The translations under genes and the position numbers were made by a program. Of a stretch of DNA of 64,000 bases, positions 35,901-49,636 are shown one piece after another; position 1 is the first letter of the stretch; the number at the start of each line of letters is the position of its first letter. The stretch spans positions 3,792,001-3,856,000 of the forward strand of contig NC_053046.1 in assembly GCF_003473485.1 (NCBI RefSeq), read 5' to 3'. The stretch comes from Medicago truncatula (lineage: Eukaryota > Streptophyta > Magnoliopsida > Fabales > Fabaceae). The notes below the pieces were generated by a model that saw only the letters and a list, made by a program, of their open reading frames with translations, did no database searches and was not told the DNA's origin.

Positions 35901-36346
35901 TATGTTTTAGGCGTTCCGATAAGAGCATCACCCTGGCACACAGCAGCCTAAAATTAGTAGCATTGTGGTGCATACTTGCTGCTTACGTAACACCAGTCTT
36001 TATCATACCTCACACAATTCACCCTCTACTTGGTTGGATCCTGTATTTTCTTGGTTCTTTTGCATTTTGCTCAATTGCAATTAATATCTTTCTTCTACCA
36101 ATGTTACCAGTTTTGGTACCTTGGCTTGGGATTCTTGGAGTCCTAATGGTTATGGCATTTCCTTGGTATCCTGATGGAATAGTAAGAGCTATGTCTGTGT
36201 TTGGCTATGCATTCTGTTTTGCTCCATTTTTGTGGATATCTTTAGTGAGGATTGTGACAGGTCTTCAACTATCTCTAGAGAGGGAAGCTTTTCTACCTAG
36301 ATTTGCAGAATGTTATCCACAATCTTGGTTTAACAAGTTATTTTGA
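32969..36346 (+). CDS. PGSIP7: GT8 glycosyltransferase, PGSIP7/8-like
   Basis: There are five exons: 32969-33243, 34529-34787, 34889-35090, 35197-35344 and 35806-36346. All have GT-AG junctions and stay in frame, giving 474 residues. I chose the ATG at 32969 for its better context and the signal sequence that follows (LLLLSLVLCHVFSLA); an in-frame ATG at 32936 adds 11 residues. The GT8 domain starts at YATMMYVGTP and carries the metal-binding DXD in VVMLDADNLFLQ. HTGLFVLQ and DGADQGFIDSYFP follow. The last exon encodes about five membrane spans. The family is the plant glycogenin-like / GUX group; the architecture fits PGSIP7/8 (PGSIP7 is At2g35710) and, less well, PGSIP6/IPUT1. A secretory-pathway or Golgi role with a UDP-sugar donor is inferred; the acceptor is unknown. 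Confidence 0.92.
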
Positions 36347-39300
36347 GATGTATACTTACATTAAAATTGTATTCATTTGTTCACTTACATTAAATTTTAT
36401 CAAATCTCACTTGTACTCATTGTTTAATTATTTTGTTCTTTTTGAAATAAATAAATAAACTTGATCTCTGCTCTATTTGCAGAGAGGTTAAAAAACATGG
36501 TGCAAAGGGAAAATTCATACATTCACATTATGTAGCTATGTGATGACCAACTATATACCAAACAAAACTTAAGTTGTACGGTAAATAGTAACCATTGTGT
36601 TATTGTGTTGCTAATCACAACGATTTTATTGCTCTAGCCTCGAACTTAAGTTGTACTGAAAAGAATGAGGGCGAGTTGATTTGGATATTGAATCTTCTCG
36701 AGTGTAATTGGTTTTAGACCGCTCTAAAATTGATTATAATTTGAAGTTATAATTTACAATATTTGTCAATAAAATTGTTTAGAATTGATGAACATTTTCA
36801 ACCAATAACAGTTGGATAAGATGGTAAGATGTTGGAGACAAAATTTCTATCAAGCTATAGCCCAAGTGCATAACCATAATATAAGAAAAAAAGACAAAAA
36901 TAGCTCACAAATTGTGATTCGTCACTTCATGCTTATATCTCCTCTACTTTCTTGACATACAACTACCTCAAGTCCCTCAAGAGACTAGAGATATTATGGT
37001 GAAGAAAACTTAAGTAATTTTTTACATTTATACTAACTTTCCACTTCTTCTTTACTTCACATTTTTTGATGTGAGACTTGGATGAATATCAACTTTGACC
37101 CAACATAAGTAAGAGACTTCTTTCAACTTAACCAGATATCTTGGGTTTGAATTCAACGTTAGGAATGTGTTAAATCCTTTAGGGGTGAGTTTTGTCACCA
37201 ATTGCGATTCCATCTTGCTTCGATGGATTAATCTATGCAGTTATGCACAAATGATATTCAATTATAAAAAAAACATATATTACTTAACATTAACTCAATT
37301 TTAGTCACTACATAATCAAATACACACTAAGAAGTGAAATCAAAATAATAATTTGTCAAAAAATCAAAATGATGTTGCAAATTGTTTGAGAGAAACTCAC
37401 ATGATAAATTGTAAAATTTAACAATTACTTAAAAATTTCATTAATATTTTTAAATTTAATAATTATTTAATTCAAGCACCAAGCTGATACTCTACATTGG
37501 TTGATTTAAGTGATGATTAACTCTTCAAAAAATTATTGTAACCATCTATATTCATTGTAGAAGAAATGTTAAAGTCGCATCCTCTGACCAAAATACTCTC
37601 TTAACTCTTAAGCACATTCTCATCACCTTTTGTAAAAGATATTTGGAACTGGGCATGTGGCAAAGCCATGGCTTCCTTCTCCCGTGAATTGCAATCATCA
37701 TAGATTATTCTATTTCTTAACTAATCATTATTGAGGACTTTGTTTACAAGTTTGTGTAAATTTTGTCCCATGCCCCAGCAAATGAAAATGGACACTTGAA
37801 AGAGAAAAGACATCGTGACCCCAACGTTCAAAAAATTTGTGGGTGGGACCAACTTGTCTGTGAGTATAAAGATAAAAAGGTTGAAAAGAAAGGGCATATA
37901 AATACAAAAATACTATTTAAGCCATGCTAGGACCATCATGCATGTGTGTGTCATGAACATATCACATCATGATCACACCATCAAATGACCGTTTGAGGTT
38001 TGAGGTATAACGTAGATTCTTTACATTTGTGGTGAATCAGTGGAAGTGGACAGAAAAGATAAGCTATTGATAATTAAGAATGTTATTATAGTGAAAAGGG
38101 ACTAATGAATTCTTAGACTTGGCCCCATTACCTCTAAGCACAATGCTACTACTAAGATAATAGTACGATGAAAACATATCCTGTTATTTTCGGCTAGGAT
38201 GACTTGAAGAACAAAGTTCTTGGACTGTGAGACTTAATTCAAACTTGAGATTACACTCATTAAGAAAACATCTTATTGAGAGGTAGATTTTGCAATTTGA
38301 TTATTAGTATTTCCAAACGAAATCTATTGAGTAAAATGGTAGAGCCCAACAAATTGAAAAATAAAATAAAAAATTAATTGCACTTTTAATCCCTCAAATA
38401 TAGTGATTTTGACATCTTAATGTTTTTCTTCTTTGTAATTTGATAGCCTCCTCTCAAATTCTTCCAAAATTTACACTAAAATGTTTTTTTTAAGAAACCA
38501 TACCAGCCCAACGAAATTGGCATCGGCGAAAATCGAACTTAAGACATTAAGAGGTGTGCAATAGAAAGTATTAAGTCAACATCACCGAACCAATTCAAAT
38601 GGATTAACATGTCATCATTTATTAAGGTGACACCCGACTCTCTTTGTAAGAGAAAAAAAAGTCACCTTAAATATGATAATATTTAAATATATATCATATC
38701 AATAAATGGTGTCACTGTAAATTTCTGAAAAAAAATTGGGAGAGGGACCAACAAATCATAAGAGCTAAAAACAAATCTTACAATAACAAAATTTTGGGAG
38801 GGTGAAAGTGCAATTAAATAAAAATATATTGATTATTTGAAATTGATAGAATGGAAAAGTCCTCAACAAACTTGTAAACACCTCAATGTTCTCAGCAAAC
38901 TTAAGGCTGCTCACTCAAATGAAAATATATAACGATCACAGTCTAAATTATGTATTGAAAAGGCTGACTAAACAAACAATATTACTTATTCAAAAAAAAA
39001 AAATACAATATTACTATATTTTTTTTAGGGGAAATATCACGATACTTTTCTAATTATTTATTATCTTCAAAAAATATTACTACCATATTTTGAATTTTAG
39101 TAAATTTTTCATTATCTTTAATTTACTTAACCAAGTGTCAAAATAAAGCACGGAAAATGTTACTCCATCCGATTCTATTTATAAAAAACATTTGATTTTT
39201 TTTTATTTATTGCATAAATAATGTATTTAGTCTATATTCTATACCAAGTACATTAATTATTCAACGAATCTAAAAAGTCAATTTTTTCTTATAAACAAGA

Positions 39301-40018
39301 CCGGAGGGAGTATCAAGGGTAAATGTACAGACTAAACAACACCATGGAAGGTAAAACTCGGTGTAATTATATCTTACGTTTTTTTGTAGCATCGATAATG
39401 CAATGTGATGTGATCTCACCTTTGACTCTTTGGAACTTTAAAGTAGTATAAAGGAAAAATAGAAAATTGAACAAGGACTGATTCATCTACCAATTAAGAA
39501 GTGTACTAGTTTATTTACGAGGAAATTATCAATTAGGCTGTTGGTTTTGGACTTTAGAGAGAATCTATATAGTACCTAGTTAGTTAGGCAGTATTCTCTG
39601 CTGGTAGTAGTAGTATACCAAGCCAAAAGGATGATGACCCACAAGTTACAAGATTTGGGGTACTTCAATGTTAACCAATCAATTTTCCAAAGGCTACTCT
39701 ATTGGTAAAAATGACCGTTGGAAAAACCACTATCTATTGGCCAATATTAACTCATAAAATATATCACAACGATAATATATAGTATAATGCAGCCAAATAC
39801 CTCTCACTATAAAATACACAAAGTGCCTCTCATTTGTTCTTCCTTTTTACTTACACACATTGTATATTATACTATACTATTCCACAAATATTTTAATCAC
39901 CATGCTCCCAAGATATATAGTATAAATACAATACAACATATCAAACAGTTTCTTCTTCCAAACATTCTATTCTTATTTGTTTGTGTTCAATTCTCAACTC
40001 TCTCTATATATATATATA
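36347..40018. other. Intergenic, no gene seen
   Basis: This is AT-rich DNA without sizable frames. It holds a Stowaway-like MITE (39161-39312) and, near 38486-38600, a weak antisense B-box-like AATCGAACTT that may be an old SINE. The 3' end of the GT8 gene is probably soon after 36346, and AATAAATAAATAAA at 36447-36460 could be its poly(A) signal. The last 250 bases contain AT-rich promoter DNA of the pectinesterase. Confidence 0.5.
39161..39312. mobile_element. Stowaway-like MITE
   Basis: Terminal repeats TACTCCATCCGATTC and the reverse complement of CCGGAGGGAGTA, a TA duplication, and pairing arms TTTATAAAAAACATTT and TTCTTATAAACAAGA mark a 152-bp Stowaway-type hairpin. It is less perfect than the copies at 6171 and 62973. 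Confidence 0.8.
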
Positions 40019-42366
40019 ATGGATACACCTACTCTTTTACATTCTTTGCAATTGCTTTTGGTTTTCACTTGCATGTTGTTAAATGCAGGAATAGTAACAC
40101 TTGCTGCACGCCTTCATCATCATCATCACCACACTACCTTCAACACATTGTCTACTACAAACTCTTCCAAGAACCACTGGATCGGACCCGTTGGTAACCG
40201 TGTTATCACGGTTGATATTAACGGTGGAGGTCAGTTCCAGTCCGTCCAAGACGCAGTAAATTCCGTCCCAGATAACAATACAATGAATGTCCTTATTCAA
40301 ATCAGCGCTGGATTCTATAAGTATGACGACTTAGCTTGAAGCTAGCTTTTAGGCTCAATATGCACACCATTACTTAGTGGTGTTACATGTTCCTTTAGCA
40401 TTAATTAAGTTTTGTATGCATTTGATTCTATAAGTATTAATTATATATATTCATCAATTAATTATTTGAATGAAAGTAATAATTTGGTGGTGCATATAAA
40501 CTTGATGGTGCAGAGAGAAAGTGGTAGTTCCCGTGACAAAACCGTACATAACATTTCAAGGGGAAGGGAGAGAAGTAACAGTGATTGAATGGCATGATAG
40601 AGCTTGTGATCCTGGTCCCAATGGACAACAGCTACGTACTTATAGAACTGCTTCTGTTACTGTCTTTGCCAACTATTTCTCTGCAAAGAATATCACCTTC
40701 AAGGTAAATATTAGTATATCTGTTAATATATTGCTGTTTTTACTATCGCTTATCGGTAAATATTTTAACTGATAATTAACCTCAATGAGACAAAGGGAGG
40801 AAGGAACTATTGTACGGCATGTGTTGTCACTACCTACCAATATTGTCATTGTAAAATATAGCTATATATCTCGTGATCTTGCACTTGTTTTTTTCTGAAA
40901 AAATAAATTTTGATAAGATTCAAAATAAGAAGTTCTAATTTCTTTCATTTCAATGTCTTAGTGGAACATAAGTGACAAAAGTGTCAATTTTTTAACTTCT
41001 CTATCTTAGCAACTTTTTAACTTAGCTAAAAAAAAAAAAAATTGTTGAATAATCATTCCCTTTTTGGCAAAGAGTTGAGAATAAGAAACTAATAAAGCAA
41101 GAAATGAATGGTGAGCATGCAGAATACAGCGCCGGCACCAATGCCCGGGATGCAAGGATTGCAAGCGGTGGCGTTTCGCATATCAGGGGACAAAGCATAC
41201 TTCTCCGGATGTGGCTTCCATGGTGCACAAGACACACTTTGCGACGATGCTGGTAGGCATTACTTCAAGGAATGCTACATTGAGGGCTCCATTGATTTCA
41301 TTTTTGGAAATGGAAGATCCATGTACAAGGTATGATTCATTATTACTTATTATGATAACACGAATTCTAGTAGTTTATTTATCTCAATTTTGGCAACATT
41401 ACCTTACTAATGGGTTCGTTAAAGTTGAAGTTAAGAAAAGAAAAGAACCTTTTTATTTCTCTGTCACACTGCACTTTTGTGTCAGGAAACTCAAAATTCA
41501 TCAAGAGCAATCCAAAACATTGAGATGCGTAAATGGACATTAAACTAAGGCAATTGCCAAGTGTTATTTGAAGATGGACTATTGAAAATAGCTCAAAATT
41601 TCAACCAAAATAGAGTCGCACTTTGAAGTAGAAATCTACCACGGTTATCCCAAAAGAACATTAAGTTGAATTTTCAAATACTACTAATATTCATGTTGTT
41701 TTTTTGTTGAACAAGAATACATTGTTATAGTTTCAAAAGAAACTTGTACCTCATTAATTGACATAAAGCTATAGTTTCAAAAGAAACACTGAAATTCATG
41801 TATCTTAAACTCTCAAAGTCAAACTACTCCATCTCTTAATAAAAACATATCTTAATTGGAGATTCTCAGGATTGTGAGCTGCATTCAATAGCAACAAGGT
41901 TCGGATCCATAGCAGCACAGGATAGACAATACCTAGACGAGAAGACAGGCTTCACATTTGTACGATGCAAGGTGACAGGTTCAGGCCCACTATATGTAGG
42001 ACGTGCAATGGGGCAATACTCAAGAATAGTTTATGCCTATACATACTTTGATGATATAGTTGCACACGGTGGTTGGGATGATTGGGACCACACCAACAAC
42101 AAAAACAAGTAAACATTTTATCCTTCTTTTTGTTTTGGTTATGACATTATTACCACACTGATTTTCTGAATTTTAACTTTCTTGTTGATTTGTGGTGACA
42201 CTTAATTAGGACTGTGTTCTTTGGAGTGTACAAATGTTGGGGACCGGGAGCAGAGGCAGTACGTGGGGTGTCATGGGCACGAGAGTTGGATTTCGAAACA
42301 GCACATCCATTTATCAGGAAGAGCTTCGTCAATGGGAGACATTGGATCGCACCTACTGATGCTTAG
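40019..42366 (+). CDS. Pectin methylesterase (type without PRO domain)
   Basis: There are five exons: 40019-40320, 40514-40703, 41123-41329, 41870-42108 and 42210-42366. All junctions are GT-AG and in frame, giving 364 residues. A signal peptide (about residues 1-29, [16 protein letters not shown]) is followed by six consecutive histidines. The catalytic domain has all family signatures: GFYKEK (the GxYxE box), QAVAFR, GAQDTL with the acid/base Asp, IDFIFGNG with the nucleophile Asp, and YVGRAMG with the conserved Arg. There is no N-terminal inhibitor (PRO) domain, so it belongs to the short group, near Arabidopsis pectinesterase 53/15 types. It would demethylesterify homogalacturonan in the cell wall. 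The exact orthologue is not decided here. Confidence 0.93.
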
Positions 42367-44996
42367 CCATTTATAGCATTATTATTGACTTCCCCAATTA
42401 CCTTTTAAAAATGTAATATAGAAGGAAAAACAAAAAGAATTATAAGATGCAGCTCATACCAAAGGAATTCATTTGTTGACAATTTTGATATCCTCTCTTT
42501 GTAGAGGTGATTCTTTTCATTGAGTGTTCTTTGACCTCCCTCAAATGTAATAAAGAAGATATTCTTTTTATGAGACAGTGATGCTAACAATAACACTACA
42601 TATTTCCCAAAGGTGATTGATTTACTTACAACATAATCAAAATCCTATTTGTTTTTGTTATTGATAAACCATTTGAAAGATTGACCAAGAAAATATTAGA
42701 CCTAAGAGTACCATCAGTGATTACACTACTGCTCTAGGCATCCGTAGAAGCTGGATTGATTCTGAGAGGTGCCTATCTAAGAGAATTATAGTGAGACAAG
42801 ACTTAACTGCATGAGCCACCGGCATGACAGACAGCTCTAAGCAATTTGCCTCACCCGGAGATAGTTGAGAGTGGTGTTGGTCAATTATGAGCAATAGTAA
42901 AAATGGTTTTTAAGGAAACAGGGGAAGAACACAACAATGGCATTCTAAAACACAAGCTTTTTACTCATAGTTTAAATGTGGAACTTAAAAATAAACCAAT
43001 CAACTATTGGAAACAGAAACACGATGCTATAATATATTGATTAATGCTTCAAAATAATTAGAGCATAGCAAAATAGAATATATTGGCACAAAAACGCAAC
43101 AATGCTGTACTATACGACAATAGTTTTACTCATGTAAGTATTTTAAAATAAGTAGAACATAAGAAAAAGCAAATTGAGCATCACAACTTATCATTGTTCG
43201 ATTATACGAGAAAAAAAAAATTCCAACTTCTAGTTATCAATTTGTTTTTGGACAAATCATCAGCTATGGTCTATAGATTGGACAAAAGAATTAGAAAGAC
43301 GACGTTTAAAAAAAGAAACAGGTATGGTATCTAAATTGCAATTAGAGAATTACTACCTCCGTTCCTTTTTAATTGCCACTTTTGAAGAAATTTTTTATTT
43401 CTAATCAAGTATCACTTTCAAAGTTCAATAAAAAGTTTCAAAAAAAAAATTTCCTTTTTAATTGCCACTTTTGAAGAAATTTTTTATTTCTAATCAAGTA
43501 TCACTTTCAAAGTTCAATAAAAAGTTTCAAAAAAAAAATTCAATACAACATTAAATGTTGGTTAGCAATTTCACTGACTCGGCCTTCATCCCCTTCCTCA
43601 TTTTATATTTTTTGGCTTGTCAATGAAGTAGAATTAAGACAGGTGAGCACATTATTTATTTTTTTGCAGAAAATTAATTTTGTATGGTTTGCTAGACAAA
43701 GGGGGAGCGCAAGCCAAATTTTAATAATCCTAGCGCAAATTAAATTATATATTTGGAAATAGAAATAATATTTTGACAACCCTACATACATATTGAGGGG
43801 TATTTTCCTTTTTTTCTTAAATTAAGTACATTAATTTTCTTAAAAGCAAGAAAGAATAAAAAGCTTCTAAACAACCATTTATTGGGGTGACAATATATCA
43901 TAACTCTTTTGGAATAAGATCTCTTTTTGTACACAATCGGGCATTGCAACAATAGGTAGCAGAACCAAGAAGGGAAGTGAAACATAGAAAAAGTTGATAA
44001 TCCTCTTCCAAACCCCAACTCACAATAGCACAAATATGGGGCACAAACAGGTAACCAGAAACAATAATGAGAGACATGCAAAAAAGGACAAACAAACGCA
44101 GGAGAGCCCGTAGAAACGTTTGTATGACATAACAGGGGAGTCAATTTCATTGCTACCAAATTGGTGTGACAAAAAAAAGGCTAAGTGAAGAAATGGGAGG
44201 ATATAATATGGAATCACCATGTAACGTTCCATTCGACCATTGATCCAATCCATTTCCCAATCCAAACATAACCCATGGCTTTGGAACTAAGAAAAATATA
44301 AGGTCAAAATCTAGACTGAGGTAGTAGAAAACATACATTTGCAGTCAGTGAGACTACAGGAAACAAAACAGAACTCAACATACATTTCCCCATTGATGAA
44401 GGTGGTGGTAAAACATTCCTAATTCCTATTCGCCAAAAACTCAATTGACATGTCCAGTCTATATGAACACAAAGAACTTCTCGTCATGTATGTTCAAATC
44501 AAGACCTTGATGGATAAAACCATTCATCGTAGTCTTGGTAGATTTAAGAATAATTTAGCCGATAAACCTACAAAGAATTTCCCTGACTACGTGTGTGTTT
44601 GGGTTAGCTTTTGCTTTGATGGGTGAGTTTACACTACAAATTTCTGAAGCTAAAAATCTCAGCGTCTGAAACCACTTCTATCAAGCAATCAAACAAAGCA
44701 TACGATAAATTTATTTGAACCGCAGTTATTCCGCTGATATAACAAGCACGCACACACACTACAATAACTAAAGTATAAGTTCTTAAAGCTAGTTAAAAAT
44801 TAAGACATGCAAGAACTGTATGCAAAATAAATATTTAAGTTTGATATTTAACTAGCACAAAAAAGGTTCACAATTCATAACCCCTACATCCCACCAAAAA
44901 AAAAAAAAAAAAGGAAAATCAAAATGAAATTAAGATTAAGATTCTCAACATATTTCAAAAGCTAAGGTGAAAAACATCATTCTTCAATCCACGATC
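42367..44996. other. Intergenic, no gene seen
   Basis: Frames at 43.6-44.3 kb on the minus strand are hydrophobic but have no domain and poor codon character. An 89-bp tandem duplication lies at 43362-43539. A poly-A run at 44897-44913 is close to the 3' end of the eS30 gene. Nothing else is supportable. Confidence 0.5.
43362..43539. repeat. 89-bp perfect tandem duplication of a MITE arm
   Basis: The 89 bases from 43362 (TTCCTTTTTAATTGCCACTT...) are repeated without visible change from 43451, both ending in a run of A. The preceding TACTACCTCCG looks like a MITE end, so a single arm seems to have been duplicated. Identity implies a recent event or a slippage-prone sequence. Confidence 0.85.
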
Positions 44997-45420
<424 letters not shown>

Positions 45421-45432
45421 GATTGAAGAAAT

Positions 45433-45575
45433 GAATCTCTCTCTCTCACACACTCTCTCTCTCTCTAGCTTCTGCGGCTGGAGGCACAAAACCAAAATCG
45501 GGGCTCTTAACGATAATGGTTTGGTTTGTGCTATTTGTATTGTGGACTAGGTTAGGGTTTTAGGGCTTTGGGCTC
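45433..45575 (-). promoter_or_regulatory. eS30 leader and telo-box / site II promoter
   Basis: On the minus strand a CCCTAAAACCCTAA sequence (telo-box, around 45552-45566) lies beside GAGCCCAAAG (45567-45575), close to a site II-type element. This pair is characteristic of plant ribosomal protein genes and gives growth-linked expression. The leader between it and the ATG has long GA repeats (45435-45466). Confidence 0.7.
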
Positions 45576-45880
45576 AACTATGTTCAAATTAGAGAACATT
45601 TCTTTTTAAACCCCCCTTATCTTAATTCCATCGAAGTCTCTTTGTGCTGAAAAATGCTCGTTATTTCCCGAATGTGTTAAAATGTCTTTTTAAGCCTCTT
45701 ACTAGATGTTAAGGATTTATTTTATTTTTTCAAAATGAAAAATTAAAGGTAAAGGTTAGGTTAGTTTGTACAAATTTGTGAATTCAAACCTTCAATGTGC
45801 TTTGAATAAAAAGTAAAACAATATAGTAACATAGTATTAAAAAAATTAGATTAATATATTTTTGTTCCTATTAAATGATA

Positions 45881-45911
<31 letters not shown>

Positions 45912-46531
45912 TTTAATTTATTGCCTTTACAAATTTTATACGGACAATTCAAAACTTATTGAGGTCTAAACCAAGTAACCTAAAAGTATGAATGTGTGAT
46001 CCTAAAAGTTGAATGATTAATTGCTTTTAGCATTTGATGAGGACAATCAAAAAATAAGTTACAATCAGATAATACGGATTTCGGGCGGTACTTCAATTCG
46101 GGTCCATAATTTCTCTGTGGTGGGGTTGGTTTTACCTTTCATTTTATATGGATTTTGTCTTCTTTTGTTGATTGCAGTTTTATTTTGTTGCTGGTGGTGT
46201 CTGATTGTGGTGATATTGTTCTGTGCGGTGCTGATGCTGTATTTAATGGTTATGTGCATTCATTTTTCTTTCCCAATCAAATTCGTTTCCAGAACTTTGT
46301 TTTGGCAGTGAGTTTTGCTATTGCAATGGAGATATGTTGGCTGACATTGTTCATGGGATGGACTCCAGGAGAATTAAAAATAGGGTAAGTTTAACGTCAA
46401 CTTCTCCATTATTTTTTTATTGCTGTTTTTTTTTTTTATTCTAATTTGTGTGTTCTTGCTGGTTTGTTCTTGCTATTCTTTTATTCGCTTGAAGCATCTA
46501 CCACATCAATTCTTGGTAAATTTCTATCTTC

Positions 46532-46701
46532 CCTATGTTTCTTTTTTTTCTTTTTGGTCAGGTAGCCTAGTGGCTGGAGCTCACACATTTTAAATGTGGA
46601 GAAGTGGGGTTTCCGGGATTCGAACCCCGGCCCCTGCATATAAAATGCATTTGTCCCTACCAACTGAGCAAAGCTTACGGGGACACCTATGTTTCTTTTT
46701 T
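46532..46701 (+). mobile_element. tRNA-derived SINE with 16-bp target duplication
   Basis: The body (about 46548-46685) has an A-box-like TAGCCTAGTGGCTGGAGCTC and a B-box GGATTCGAACCCC, and closes with AAGCTTACGGGG. The 16-mer CCTATGTTTCTTTTTT occurs on both sides (46532-46547 and 46686-46701), a clear target duplication. It is the same family as the copy at 2299-2447. The tRNA-like head does not fold into a full tRNA. Confidence 0.9.
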
Positions 46702-49604
46702 ATAATCAGCTTTTGTGTGATGATACTATCAACATATACTTTTTTCTCATTAATTTCATCAAGTTTATATTGGAGAGACACCAAATGTCTATATAATAGA
46801 GCCACTTTGCAGTGCTTGAACGTGAATTTTTTTACTCTTACATATCTTAAAGACATTAACAGTTTTCAAAATAATTTGTGATGAAGGCATGTTTCATTTT
46901 AAAAGAAGAGCTCAACAAGTAAAGGTTAGATCAATATTTCTTATGCACTAATTTTGACAGATCATGTGTTCCCTGCACATACTCAACGAGTCTATTTGAG
47001 GCATCAATGGCTATGTGTATGATTTTAGCATTATATATCAATCAATATCAATACTCTTAACAAGCTGCGGAAAAAATACACTCTTTAGATTTGCAAGCCT
47101 TTTATATTAGAATTATGTGATTACTACAGACCTTTAAGTACTTAGACTTACGACACCACCCTATCTATCACTGAGAAGGAAATAACAGAGAAAGTGACAG
47201 AGTTGTGGCAAGGAAAGAATTTGGTTCATTTTCATCACTGTGGTTGATTGGTTGTTGTTCTACGATTTGATTTCTTGCTCTTATTGTTCATCTAATTTTT
47301 TTTTTTCTTTTCTAAAATTGATAGGTTTCCCTTCTAACTTCTTTCATTTGCAGTCTTGGTTGAATCATCTATTCATGCTTTTTTGAATGCTTTATGATAT
47401 GGGCATGGACTCATTATGAGGTCCATCTCTATCCCTCGGACTATATCTTTCTAGAACATATATTTTGTAACCGGTCATTGGATATGGAGAACATTTTTGT
47501 TGTGGGATTTGACATGGACTATATCTTTTCTAATGTATGTGGGATTGGTTTGGTATTTGGTGTGTGGTTTTTCATCTATTAAGAAACTTTTAGTTCATGC
47601 AAAATTGCTATTGTTTTGTGATTATCTACTTTAGACAAGCTCACGTTAGAGAGTAGTACTGCCAAGCATATAGATCCTGAAATGGTGTGGAAACTGTATG
47701 TGGGCTATGGTAGTCTGGCTCAAAACTATTACACACAATAGGGAATTAAGCTGCATGACTCAAACTTATATGCTGTCATTTAGTGGCAGGGAACATATTA
47801 TCATCTATATTCAATTCAGGTGCCTAGAAACTATAGTGCTAGGTGACAGGTTTCATCAACATTGATATATTTTCTTGGTTCCAATTTCTAATATTCATAC
47901 TCCTCTTACATCTTTTATTTCACTCTTTTTTTTTTTTTAACAAATATTCAATGCATCATTAGACAGGGGTAAAGGAGTTATATGTATGATTGTGATTCTC
48001 TTGAGATTCCCATTAGAACCAAGATACTTGCCTTAATGCATGTTATTCACTATATCCTTCCATCTCTTCTATCTTCATGTCACATGCATCCTGATTTTTT
48101 CTCCCTAACTTTTGGAGATTTCACATTGCTCTGATTGGTTCCTTTTTATATATGTGTGTTGTCAACTTTGTTCATGGAACCAATGACTATATGCTTTTAT
48201 TATTGTTGTTCGATTTATTTTGTGATCACTTGGACAACAACAGAAGTATCTAGCCATGAAGCTCCAACAAGTAAAAGATTGAATTTGAAGGTGATGACAA
48301 CCATGTAAGTGTTGTCCTTATGCTTAAAAGGTGGCCGCTATCTTAAAAAATATAATTTCCTTTTTCCTTTCTAGATGACAGCTATACTATTCTGGTATGG
48401 ATTTACCTACTATGCTATCATGTATATTACCATTTATCTATTATCTATTGAAGTGTCCTGAAACCTCTTATTGTGCTGTCAAATTTGATCGATCATGGAA
48501 CCAATGGCTATATGCTTTTAGTGCTGTCCGTCGATTTATGCTATGTGAAATTTAGTTATTTTATTCATCTCTTCGTGTCATTTTGCTGCTGAGATGTGGG
48601 TTATTTGGTGTCTTTTTTGTGCAGGTTGTGTGATAGATGTTGAAAGCATACAATGAAGTGGTGAAAAGCATGGTTTGAGAGGACACGAGTTAAATCTGAT
48701 GTTTTAAATTTTTTTCTTTTTATATTTGTAAGGTTATTTTTTGCAATTTATTGAGTATTGAGCACTAGAGAGATATTATGAAGATATTGTGAAAAAGAAT
48801 ACGAGTGTACTCATGTTAAGCAGTTAATGTAAAATGAGAACATCTTGGCTGATGTATATACTTATCATTTCCTTATGTATATTCAACTATGTCATGGTAA
48901 TGCATATTAAAATATTTTTAATTTGCCTTATATTCTCTGCAACAATTTATCTTAGCAGAGTTTTTACAAATTTGTGATGAATGTAACATTGAAATTGAAC
49001 TTTTGTTAATGGGGGATTTGGTAATATACTGCTTGTGGTATTTGGGAAGGCATCTTATTGAATAAATATGTATTGGCATTTGTTTATTATATATTGCTGA
49101 AGTCTTATGTAGTTTATAACCTCAGAAGTGAACAAAGAGTAGTAAAATGGCTTGCTTCAATTGTCAAACTGGGCCAAAGATATATCTTTGCATGTTTAAT
49201 GATGCAATTAAGAAGCCACATGCCACATTGAGAATAATTATGACTCCTACAAAACTAATTTCGTTGTTGCTTTGGAGCATAGCTTTTGCAAAATTATAGT
49301 AGGTTGCCTTGTGGTTTGGTCTGATGGTAAAACGTTGTCGTTATTATGTATAGCTTTTGTATGTTGAATAATGTATAGCTTCCTGTCCTGTAGTTATTGT
49401 TTGTGGATTATGGGAATTAAGAATTCCTTTGTAATATAATCTTGATTAATGTTTATGTATAATAACAACTAAGTATTTGTTGGTTAATCAATGTGGCAAA
49501 TTGTGTAACAGTACTTTATGAATAGATTATTACGCGTCTATGATTTGATATGTAGTATGTATAACGTTGTCGTTTGTTGATTTTGGACACCAATTATTGC
49601 ACAG

Positions 49605-49636
49605 CCCGTGCGTATGCACACGGGTCCGCACACTAG
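49605..49636 (+). mobile_element. Helitron-like 3' terminus
   Basis: The stem CCCGTG (49605-49610) pairs with CACGGG (49619-49624). Nine bases later comes CTAG followed by T, the CTRR end plus T expected at a Helitron 3' end. Plant Helitrons often show exactly this CCCGTGC/GCACGGG hairpin. I could not identify the matching 5' TC end, so the element's extent is unknown. Confidence 0.55.

Noticed and set aside
43782-44338. Overlapping hydrophobic frames on the minus strand
   Set aside because: Three frames overlap with no common codon signal, no domain and no splice structure.
46021-46388. Hydrophobic frame of 96 residues and an overlapping frame of 77
   Set aside because: The composition is biased by T-rich DNA. 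There is no family resemblance and no supported exon structure, so I left the region as unresolved.
46556-46640. tRNA gene suggested by A and B boxes
   Set aside because: Acceptor and anticodon stems cannot be formed, and the unit is flanked by a 16-bp target duplication. It is a SINE.
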